64,000 bases of DNA from Floccularia luteovirens (lineage: Eukaryota > Basidiomycota > Agaricomycetes > Agaricales > Squamanitaceae), in NCBI GenBank assembly GCA_009739215.1, contig VSJF01000005.1:1488001-1552000 (forward strand). The letters run 5' to 3'. Positions 12,609 to 22,650 of this stretch are shown piece by piece (within the stretch, counting starts at the first letter, position 1; every line of letters starts with the position of its first letter). The notes below the pieces were generated by a model. That model made no database searches. It was given only the letters and a program-made list of their open reading frames with translations, and was not told where the DNA came from. A program made the translations under genes and the position numbers.

Positions 12609-14367
12609 TCAAATCCTAAGCGCAGACTGCTTCCGCTTCTTCTCCTGGAACTCCACTGCAGCGTACCATGCACCTCCTATTAGTGTCAACACAATGCCAA
12701 CACCATTCATAGGGGTAATTGTCAGGTTGAACATTGTTACAGCGAATAGAATCGTCAAGACTTGCTTCACATTAGCTAGGGATAGAAACTTTTGGTTAGA
12801 CGCTGGTCAGTGTAGTAAGAAATCCATAACAACATACCTGCAACACTCATTCCCAGAGCACCAACTCTCTTGTTGGCGCCGAAACTCACAATATTGAGTC
12901 CAAATGCCAACACACCATTCAACAACAACCAAACGCGAGGCATCATCCCAGCGTTTGCGTTGGTCACAAATAGATGATATTGTACGCGATCTAGTTCACC
13001 AGTAAAGTGTGCTAGAAGTGTAGTTTGTATGAAGGCGAGAGGGGAAAGAAGGTATAAAAGTTGCAGAGGTGTCAAGGATAATTTCGGTAGAAGAGGTTCA
13101 GGCTTGGAAGTTTTCGTAAGAGGATTCGAAGGAGGTGCTTGTAGTAGGTGGGTGAAATGTTGTTTTGAATGCTGCAAGTATAGTACCAAGAAGAGTTAAG
13201 AAGAATCCCCAGCGGGTGAAATAATAGTCTCCGTATGTCCTGCATTATTATTAGAATTTGAGTTATATTGAGGAGAAGTTAAATACTGACGCAAATCCTA
13301 CACCAGCCATTACCGGTATCAGAGATACAATCTTGGCACGCGTTGTACGCGTGCCTATGAAGAAGGCAGAGAAGATGATAGTGAAGAATGGGGTAGAAGC
13401 GCGCACAACTTGATGAAACTTTAAAAGGGGGGATGAGTCGGATCTGATCAGAAGCACGAAGGTGAGAACTTACAGGCACAGTCACAAGTCGCAATGATAC
13501 GTTGCTGACGACAATATTCACTGTATATAAAATACTAAACATGACAAGAACAACCCTTTCCTTCCTGTTTAATATTGGAATATTTGTTGAGGCGCGTATC
13601 CTGGGCAAGTAAAATGGACCAGAAGGAGATACGCGAAGAACACAGAAAGTACCGACAGATCCACAAAAGGTGTGCAAACCTGTAAGAGTATAAGGGAATG
13701 GGAAGCGGATTAGGACCGACTTGTTGTAGAGAGTGAGGGAAAGATTCAATGTGAAGTACAGAGCAAGCCAAAGAGCAGGGGATTCGCGAAACCCATTTTC
13801 ACCATACCAGCGGGCTGGATTAAATGGGTGGGGTGCGGAAGTAGGGCAAGTGGCGGGCAGTGGAAGAACCTCTTCCTTAGAAGGTGAAGGGAAGGCAGTT
13901 GCAGGTGATGAGAAGGAGCGTTTTGGCTCGCCAAAGACACGGTCGTGTAGGTCGGATATTCGAAGGTTGAAGTCTCGAAGTACAGAATCCGTCTTTGATG
14001 GTGAGACGTGGGATTTCTCAGACTCGTAATGCTTGTTACTTGAGAGATCTGAGTTGGGTTGAGGCGCAACGACCGTCAGCTTGCATGAGATGGCTTCCGC
14101 TCCAGGCGAGGTAGAGGTTTCTTGCAGATCATTGTATACCATCGTCTGTGTGTTTGACATCGGTAACCTTGGGGCGTCTGAAGAGAAGTCTCTGGTCGTG
14201 GAACGGTTTTTTACCATTGAGGGTCGAGAGTCGGTTGTGAAAGCAGCATGTACAGTACCCTGGAGTGTAAACCTTGAGACAGGGTGTTTAAGGGTCAGAG
14301 GGGGAACGGCAGGGTTGCGTCTATTGAGTCGCCGGTACGGAGGCGACAACGGGCTTGACATTGCCAT
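12609..14367 (-). CDS. triose-phosphate-translocator/SLC35-family transporter, apparent +1 frameshift
   Basis: Multi-exon membrane protein. A disordered N-terminal region of about 190 residues is followed by the TPT fold: LALYFTLNLSLTLYNKSVL, FPYTLTGLHTFCGSVGTF, NIVVSNVSLRLVTVP, then after an intron FHQVVRASTPFFTIIFSA, and GDYYFTRWGFFLTLLGTIL. The last exon ends AAVEFQEKKRKQSALRI. The family exchanges phosphorylated sugars, phosphoenolpyruvate or nucleotide sugars at Golgi/ER membranes; the substrate cannot be read from sequence. The exon at 13250-12840 changes frame near 13165-13145: LGTILAAFKTTF is in one frame and the continuing THLLQAPPSNPL in the next. An in-frame alternative is a 49-nt intron (GTACTA...CTACAAG), but that would remove a conserved motif. 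The start at MAMSSPL (14367) was preferred over an ATG 50 codons upstream, because the extra segment has no family match. Confidence 0.75.
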
Positions 14368-15412
14368 TTTAAAAATGATTTGGTGGTACACTTTGAACCG
14401 CCAGCGGCTGTTATGAAAAAGGCGTTTCAAGTGTTGAGAAGGTTGAAGGAAGATAGCTGATATGATGTCTGATCTATGATTTCCACAAATAACTCTGCTT
14501 GACTTCTGTTTTGTCAATCATCCTTCTAATGCATTATCTCAAGTACTGTACTCTACAGTTTCAATCCATAACCATCTACGTACCACCAGCTTAATTACTT
14601 ATAACATGTCCCTGGCCGCACTCTTCATTCCGGCGCTAATCTGTCAACTTCCGCTTATGATGGTGAGCGGCCTCCCAGGCCCGTTCGTTTCTAAACAATC
14701 AAAGTACGACACTGCTTGACTACACACTTCCATCACGTCCTTGTTCACATTTTGTAAGTATTTCAAAAAATGATTCCGTCACCGACTTCCGAATTTTCAA
14801 AAAAATAATCATAGCTAAACCTGACATCTGCCGTGTCTTTTCTCGCGCTGCTTTCTTTGCAATTACTGTTCGCTTTGGTACGCTATGATCGTGGGAACCT
14901 TACATTATCGTCGATCGATGCCAACTTTTGTTGGTGCACGGCAATTCATAAACTCCGTAAACGATCACTCCAACTTTGAAACATACTGTAGCTTGCGAAC
15001 AGTGGAAAATCAACATAACAATTTCTTTTGTTCGAACCTAAACTTTGTACTGATTATACGGCCGGCCTGCACTTTCTGGTATAGGCTTCCTTTCCGTACA
15101 TCAATATTTGCTGCCGCCACAACCTCTGCGGTTCCAAAAACAGCTTATTCTTAACCCGTTCGAAGGTTCGGTCTAGAAGCGCCTAGAGAATAAAGTACAA
15201 TGAAAGTGGAGCACCTCAAGATACATTTACATCTGTATTCCAAGTACATAATACCAAAACATAGGAAAAATGAGAATACGGTGTATTTACACAAGATACA
15301 AAAATTTCTGGATATTGTAGAATTTATGACGGCTGCGTCGCACTTGAACTCGCTCGCGAGTAATACATGCCCATTTTGGAATTTTTAGACTCCACATTTC
15401 ACCCGTCCGTCA
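14368..15412. other. intergenic region, no gene seen
   Basis: The promoter side of the TPT transporter and the 3' side of the YqcI/YcgG gene. Short plus-strand frames at 14885-15154 and 15200-15388 have no domain or plausible splice partners and are likely noise. Confidence 0.45.
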
Positions 15413-16445
15413 TCACGCCTTGATCGCCTCCGAGGGTGATAGCTCCTTGTAAGAACAAGTAGCGGAAACGTTTTCATCTAGAAGGAAATACTGCTGAAGC
15501 TCTCGCGAATCCGACTCGCCATAATTCTTGAGATCAGGGCTAACAGGTATAGGATCATACTTTTTCACCAAAACACGAACTTTATTGATTGCGGCTGCGC
15601 GCTTAGCGTCCGAGCTGAAGAGTAGGTCGAAAATCCATTTTGGCTGGAACACAATCGTGACGCCCTTAGCGTAGCGCGTACGGCGCTGCTGATGGGCTGG
15701 GGTCTGGATGACGGTAAAGAATGGTTCTCCGCCAAAGCAGAAGCACCATTTTGCGTGATCAATTGTCTTGGGGATGTGTGAAGGCCATGCAACGGGGTCA
15801 CGTTTGGCAAGCCCATCCAAGAGCTTCCAGAATGAAGTATTGTATTCCTCCATACTGCGAGGGACGTCATTATGCTTAGCGAGAAGAACTAAAGAGGTAT
15901 TGGGTCCAAGACCATGCGCTTTCGGTAGGTAGTCAGAAAGGCCATCTGCTAATTTTTGGATGTGGCGCGGATTTGATAGATCATCCGAGTCGATGAAGAG
16001 GTATACTTGATCGTCACTCTTGAAACCTTTTGTGGCGTATATGCAGGGAAAGACTAGTTCTTCGTCCAGCAGTACTCGAGCATACTCGTCGTATGCTGTT
16101 CTCTGCCATGTGCCCTCCGGAAAAGTAGCTGTAACCTCCGCTCTACAAGGAAGTTATTATTAGCTGTGGTTGTAGGCTTAGCCGGGTGTTTTATCACCCA
16201 TCTCACCTTGTATATGGCTTTTCTTTACTGCGTGGCATGGGAATCATACTGGAGATTCTATACTGAAACCGCAATCACGTTAGATTAAATTGAAGCCGGT
16301 ATTTCAAGAAATTTACCTTCACATCCTTGCGTACAGTCAGTATATTTTTCGATATGCTCGACAGGTTGCTGAAGAGTGCATTAGCCAGCATAGCGAAAAT
16401 GGCTCCACTAAGGAATACGGATGAGAATTGTAAATAGTCATTCAT
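15413..16445 (-). CDS. YqcI/YcgG-family protein with N-terminal membrane anchor
   Basis: Three exons (16445-16317, 16262-16207, 16142-15413) sum to 915 nt, giving 304 residues. Residues about 6-28 form one hydrophobic helix (FSSVFLSGAIFAMLANALF), so the protein is probably membrane-anchored or secretory. The rest matches the YqcI/YcgG family (PF08892 in Pfam, from memory): FWKLLDGLAKRDPVAWP, WCFCFGGEPFFTVIQTPAH, QRRTRYAKGVTIVFQPKW, and the C-terminal YGESDSRELQQYFLLDE. The family is known from bacteria such as Bacillus and from many fungi, and its biochemical function is not established. The conserved Cys/His/Arg residues suggest an enzyme, which is inference. Its start faces the RING gene across about 780 bp, so the two are divergently transcribed. 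Confidence 0.82.
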
Positions 16446-17226
16446 GTTGGTCGGCAGAAGTGGTTGGAAAACCGGGAGACGAATGCAAAAAAGAGTAGAA
16501 CTTATTGGGGGAACAGAAGCTCATTGCGAAGAACATTTATAGGTAAAATGTTCCAAGGCACCGATATACTTTCAACCTCGCACCACGCAGATACAAAGTT
16601 GGACACTTCTTCCGGTGGACACCGATGTATCTCCATTATCAAGACAAAAGTTAAAACATCGGAGATGCTGACACAGAGCCATAGGTAAGTCGCAAGCAGT
16701 TCACTGGAACATCTTTAGCATCTGCTCCGTAGCATTACAATGATGTTGTTGTTGACTTCTGGAAAACAAAGGCTGGGCGATTCTACATATGGGAGAATTT
16801 AACCATCCGATAGGTGGACCTGATGCGAGAGAGACGCAAGAAATGTCATATTAGTGTCTGGTGGGGGATCTAGACCAAGTAAAAGCCCTGGATAGAACAA
16901 ACCACCACGCTGCGCGGTTGTTGGATCACTCCAAGAAGCGTTGAACATTACTCGAATTATACGATGTGATGCTTCTTGCTGAATCAATAGATTCTAAATC
17001 CATAGGGATGCATAAATGTGGAGGTAAGTCAATTAACCGCAAGCATAGCATAGAGAGCGATAGATAGGCCCCCGTGCGTATGTATGTATAAGTAAGTAGC
17101 ACAAGGAAGCAGACTGTATTCGATTAACATGTTAAATAATTCAGCATCGTGAGAAAATGAATATATCCCGTGATCTGAGCCCAGTCATTTCGTCGTGATC
17201 TCTCCAACTCAGCTTTGTCGTTTGCT
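16446..17226. other. divergent intergenic region with a possible exon remnant
   Basis: This lies between divergent genes. A minus-strand frame at 16987-16799 (EASHRIIRVMFNASWSDPT..., 62 codons) looks protein-like and ends in a stop, but no upstream exon with a start could be joined to it. It may be the last exon of a small unrecognised gene or a relic. Confidence 0.35.
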
Positions 17227-19333
17227 ATGGATCACTCTAACGACACCTTGACGCGTCAACCGACTCCTGGCTCAAGTAACGGTGTTCTACAGCCTCTCAA
17301 CTTGAGAAAGAGACCCAGCAATTCAGATGCTATGGATGAGCCAAAAGATACCAAGAAATTTAGGCAGGATACAACAGGTGGACCCAATGCAGTAAATGGC
17401 AAGGAGAGAAAGAAAAGAAGGAAAAGGAAACGCAAATTGTCTGTCGTTGCTGCGGAATTAGAAAGGAAGCCATCATCACAGCTCGACTTACCCCCACTCA
17501 AACTATCCACCAAAACAAAGCCATCGGTAAAAACCCTTCTGAGTGTGAACGCAACCGACACAGAAGATGAAAACCCCATTCTCAGCGTAAGCCGTCCTTC
17601 TCCATTGAGCTTACTTGCATATTGACAATATGTGCAGTCATCTGACAAAGGGAAGAGCAAAGCTTTGAACAACACGCCTATTCTGTCGGATAATAACAAT
17701 ACATTGGCATCCCAAGATGCTAATGCACCTTCCATAAAACTTCCGGAACCATCTTATTCCTCTCAAGAAGAAATTACACGCTTGACAGAACAGCTCGCTG
17801 CCCAAACTTTAGTAAGTTCTTGGATTATATCTACCCCGAATTGTGCCTGATGTCTACTTAAAGCTTCTAGAACGACACAAAACCCAACTCAATCACACTC
17901 AGCAGTCTCTCACCTGTCAAATTTGTCTGGACCTATTATACAAGCCTTTTGCCTTGGCACCCTGCGGCCACATCGCGTGTTATCCATGTCTAGTCAGGTG
18001 GTTCACATCCCCACAACCCGGAAACAATGACAACAATGATCCCCAAGATGATATCAATCAACTTCTTACTGGCCCAGGCGCTCGGCGTGGACGTCATATT
18101 CAGAAAAAGAAAACGTGTCCTCTTTGTCGAGCAGTTGTGCTCGAGCGCCCGGTTGAAGTATGGGTGATTAAGAGTATGGTTGCAAACCTGACACGCAGTG
18201 GTATTGTTGACTTGCCCGTCCCTACTCCTGAGTCTGCCCAAGAAGAAAATTCTGCCAACAATACTGATCCATGGTTGAACATTTTTCGTAAAACGCCAAA
18301 TCCGAATCGGCGGTACCCAGGATTACTTTTCCGCCCACCTCGACAACCTCAACCAGAAAACGAAGATCGAAATCAGGTGGGCATGTACGACGCTGAAGAC
18401 GGAGGTGTCTATCGCTGTCTTGACTGTATGCATGAGATCTGGGGAGACACGTGTACTAACTGTGAGAGGGTTTATCCGGGTCACCAAAATCGCGTAGAGG
18501 ACGATGACGAAGCTGAGGATGATTATGAAATAGACGAGGAAGAAGAAGCGGAGATTGCTCGGCGTGTCAGACCAAGGGGCGGTAACATGAGAAGAACCAA
18601 TAATGACATGATTCTTGAGATGATGAGGATGCTAGAAGAAAGAGTCGATTTCCTTGAGGAGGATGATGAAGATGAAGAGGTTTCTGATATCGCGCCCCCC
18701 ATGCGTCATTACCATTACGACGACCCTGGCGATGACGATGAAGACGTTTCTGACATCGCGCCCCCCATCCATCGTTGGAACGATCCTGGGGATGATTCAC
18801 ATTCGGACTGGGACGAGGGTCACATGCAAGGATGGCAGCAGGTTCAGTTCATTGATCATAATGTGGGGGATCTGGGCCTTGAAGACATCATGCAAGGAAG
18901 GCATGCAAACCCCTGGAGAGCAATTGGCCCCCCTGAAAGGTTCTATGACTTTTCAAGTGAAGACGAGGGTGAAGAGGAAGGGATAGCAAGGGTGGAAGAA
19001 CTCTCGGAAGGAGAAGACGAGGATGGCTATGAAAGCAGTTTCATTGACGATGGCGATGGCGACCAACCAGCTCGCAGGCCACGCGAAGTCATTGATCTCA
19101 ATGGTTCTTCGGAAGAAGATGAGGATAGGAGTGATGATAACGAAGGCGAGGAGATTGTCGCAAGCACACTGTCACGTTTGCGTCGGATGAGAAACGAATC
19201 TCCTGCTCTTAGTGAAGACGATGAAAATCCTATACGCGTTGCAGGACGTTTAGGAAGGCAGACGCGTTTTGGCCGAAGACGACTTGGCGAACGGCCTGGT
19301 ACCATTGTGCTGGATTCCAGTGATGATGAATGA
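17227..19333 (+). CDS. RING-finger protein with long acidic C-terminus (putative E3 ubiquitin ligase)
   Basis: Three exons (17227-17586, 17638-17811, 17864-19333) sum to 2004 nt, giving 667 residues. Residues 1-175 are basic and disordered, with a Lys/Arg cluster ERKKRRKRKRKL that would serve as a nuclear localisation signal. A coil leads into a C3HC4 RING (about residues 192-280): CQICLDLLYKPFALAPCGH, CYPCLVRW, and CPLCRAVV after a low-complexity insertion of about 40 residues. A second zinc-like cluster, CLDCMHEIWGDTCTNCERVY, follows at about residue 365. The remainder is strongly acidic and ends DSSDDE. RING domains recruit E2 enzymes for ubiquitin transfer; here the nuclear signal and acidic tail suggest a chromatin or nucleolar substrate, which is inference. 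The start is the second ATG of the open frame, chosen because MDHSND begins the conserved-looking exon; the ATG at 17215 is an alternative. Confidence 0.82.
18671..18796 (+). repeat. imperfect tandem duplication inside the RING gene
   Basis: Two adjacent copies of 66 and 60 bp encode EVSDIAPPMRHYHYDDPGDD and DVSDIAPPIHRWNDPGDD. The GCGCCCCCCAT core is identical in both, so the duplication is fairly recent. The repeated DIAPP motif in an acidic setting could be a short linear binding motif. Confidence 0.75.
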
Positions 19334-19872
19334 AAGCCTACATTCTGAAATATCAGATAGAGTTGTAGTTATTTAAATGTTATTGTACAGCCAATGTTCC
19401 TATTTCGGAGAAAGCGGGCCGACAAAGAGTGACTAAGCGATTTATGCATGTCTCCAACGCGGTCACTACAACAATACATCAAAACATTAATATGCTGTAC
19501 ACTGACCTTTGAACGTTTAGGTCTTGGGTATTGTACAACATCCTGAATGAGCTTGAAAAATTATACAATAACACTTTCTCAGCAGACACGCGATAAACAA
19601 TGAAGCCCATGTTCAGAGTCAGGACTGCCTCATGGCCGTGGCATGTCAAACGCGTATTATCCACCCCTACTATCACAATGTGCATCATGGCCTCCTACAC
19701 GCGAGGAACTTGCAATATGCACGCGCATGGCAATACACAGCACATGTAGGCGCTAAATATCTCCAGACTATATTTCTCCTCTCAAAAATCTCGTCACCAA
19801 ATTTTGATTAAAAACAAACTCTGCAGGGTACGCAATCCCTCGATTAAGTCAACTACCACTCCAGGACTGCTC
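19334..19872. other. intergenic region, no gene seen
   Basis: RING gene 3' UTR plus the promoter side of the ATPase gene. A minus-strand frame at 19688-19479 has no domain and is not supported. Confidence 0.45.
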
Positions 19873-22515
19873 ATGAATCCCAACCAAGTAAGACTGCGGA
19901 AAACCTCTCACCCTCCTCCACGACGCATCCCGTCTATGCATTGGCTTTTCCGAAGCAATATCCCTCGCAAACGCAACTCTTACATCACCCCGGACCTTCG
20001 TAAACGCAACTTTTTTGGGATGGGTGAAGTCCTAGGTGTTATCACGAACGCAGGTCACTTTTCCTTGTGGGTCGAAATTCTGGCTGACACCATTTTTCTT
20101 GAACCCGATCATTTTTACACCTTATGTAGCCTGCAGAGACAGTTCGTTCCCTCACAGAATCTAAACGGCTGTTAGATGAAGCTCGTCGCGAACTCAACGA
20201 GAGTAGGGAACGAGCGCAGCTCCGCACCAAACACACGTTTTCCCGTCTTCCTGGATTTTTCCCCCGCAAAGCCGAGATACTGGCTATCGAGAACAATCTT
20301 GGAGGAGAACCATCCTTTACCATATTATTTGGTGCTAGTTCAGTAGGAAAGGTCTGTTTTCCCCTACCCTGAGATACATTGTTTAAATCAATTGATGTTT
20401 GATAAAAATAGACAGCTCTATTAAGGGAGGTCCTTTCTAGGGAACAGTACCATGTATTGCACTTTGACTTGCGCATAGCTGGATTTGCGGACCTAGCTAG
20501 CTTGTACATGAGTCTGAGTCAACAGATGGAACAATACTTTGAGGAGATATCAAATCATATGGAAGGTTACCAGGATTTCGAGAGAGAAGCTTGGAGTTTC
20601 AAGGCAAGTTATTCTCATACAGTTTTGTTGGGGGTAAACCAATATTATGATAGCACGACCGCATAAACGTCGAACGTCGTGTCGTAGAGTCGAGCGACAC
20701 CAAAGGTGCTCAAATAAGGACAAGTGATGTTGCTCGACTCATGGAGCTTTTCCAGGTATGCTTCGTTGTCCAACCTGAACCCTTCAAAAATTAACCCGAA
20801 CTTTCTAGAGCTCACTTCTGAAATACTGGGAGTTTGATCCTACTCGGGCCAACGATGGAGAGAATGGGGAAGCGAAAAGGCGAAAGCCACAGCAAGATTC
20901 GGATTCAACTTCAGACCGGACCCAGATCGATTCTAATGGGAAATCACGTCCCAAAAGGATCTCCCGTTGGGGCTTTCGAGGTTTCGGCAAAGGGAAATCA
21001 AAGGAGCAAGATCCATCTAGCCAGAGACGTCTGTCACAAATTCCTGAGAACTCTGATTTTGCGGAAAAGAGCAAAGAAAAACAGAAACAGGTCAAGAAAA
21101 TGCCGGTGGGTTGTTTTGTGGGGGATTGTAGGTTAACAAAAGGAACTTACATTTTACCTACACCAGGTAATATTCTTCGATGAAGCGCACAAACTGTACG
21201 TATACTTTGTCTTCACTATTCCAACCGACCTCTCTGATATGGAGTTTTCGATCAGACCAGCACTTATACGTTCGAATGAAACTATGAAATGTCTACTTGA
21301 CTCAATGCTCGTTCTTACGAAACAAGACAGGCTTTGTCATGTCATTCACGCAACAAGTGACCCTTTCTATCAAACATGGCTACGTCAACTCAACGTCATG
21401 CAACATTGCAAGGTACCTTTACTATGTGCCATCCTTACGGGGCACTCAACTTTGCTTGTTAGATTATCACCATCGGTGATTGTACAAAAGGAGAAACAAG
21501 GGCATTTTTCCGAGAACGAGTTCTGCCACGCGTTCCAGAGAGGCTCAGAGAGAAGTTGAATTTTGATGGTTTGTATGAAGCTTTTGGCGGAAAACTTGCT
21601 CATTGGCACGACTACATAACTGATTTCGGTAAGTTTTGAAAAAATGAATGTACCCCGGAATGCAGCATCACTGATGTAATATTTTTTAGTGAACTCAGAT
21701 GGATCTGTTGATCGTAAGTGTCTCAATTCTCAATCGTCAAATACCCGAACTGATTGGAAAATCTAGTCAGACAAAGTTCTCACTTCCTCCAGGCGCACGC
21801 TCTGTTGAATCTCCACATTATACACTCTTCCCAATCCCCATCTGCAAATCAAAATGAAGCTAATACGTCTGTTGGTAATAATCCCGGAGCCAATGCTAGT
21901 AATGCGGACACTCTCCATCCTGGCCTTGGACCTGCAGGATTCAGAATCTATTCACCAATTTCAAACCAGTTCGGACCAATTCCACATGGAGCTGAACAAG
22001 ACGATAGATCAATGACTATGATCAACGGATACTATTCTGCAGACTTCACTGCTATGCAACTCCTCAAGGTGATGAGTCGGCTCTCACAACCTGACATGCA
22101 GTATATGTCCTACTTCCACCTCTGTCGCGAGATTGGTGTCCGCGCGGTGGATGGTATGGTGAAGGGCAGGGTGCTGGATCTACGCTGGACTGAACCCGTC
22201 AGCAAAGATAATGGTGAAGAAGCAACACGTGTGCGTAGCAGTGTTGGTGCAAGGATGCTAGCTGGTAGTAGTTCAACCGCTGTGGAATATCCACCACCTC
22301 CCATCGATGACGACGAAGAGATGATCCCCGTCTCTGAACATGAACTGGGGCCGCCACCACCAGAACCTTATGATGACATGATTGAAATCATTGGTCCAAA
22401 ACTGTTGCCCACCACTCCTATCATGCGTTTTGCAATGCGGGAGGTCGTCCAGGAATACGAAGACGACCAATCAGTGTCAGAGTATGCTTCTCTTTCCGAA
22501 GTCGACGAGTATTGA
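19873..22515 (+). CDS. P-loop ATPase of the archaeal-ATPase/AAA-like type with C-terminal extension
   Basis: A multi-exon gene. Exon 1 encodes a basic N-terminus (MHWLFRSNIPRKRNSYITP) and joins ITNA-ETVRSLTESKRLLDEA across the intron ending at the TGCAG before 20138. Walker A is FTILFGASSVGKT (about 20316-20354, split by an intron). HFDLRIAGFADLASLY follows, then an Arg/Lys-rich insertion, then Walker B VIFFDEAHKL (about 21170-21195) and the sensor-like region LCHVIHATSDPFYQTWL. ERVLPRVPERLREKLNFDG and FGGKLAHWHDYITDF are typical of the ATPase_2 lid. The C-terminal 250 residues (YFHLCREIGVRAVDGMVKGR) resemble a winged-helix and end in an acidic tail. The domain order resembles archaeal-type ATPase_2 proteins (PF01637 from memory). 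The molecular role is unknown to me. The start could instead be the MHW methionine at 19936. Confidence 0.78.
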
Positions 22516-22650
22516 AAAAAAGTTTGCCTTGCACTCCTGTACCTTCCGCGTTTCCTGCCGATAATTCCATTTATGAAAACTCCATCCAAATAATGGACAA
22601 AATGTTGTCATGTTATCCACGAATGCTTAGTGTACATGTACAACCCCGTA

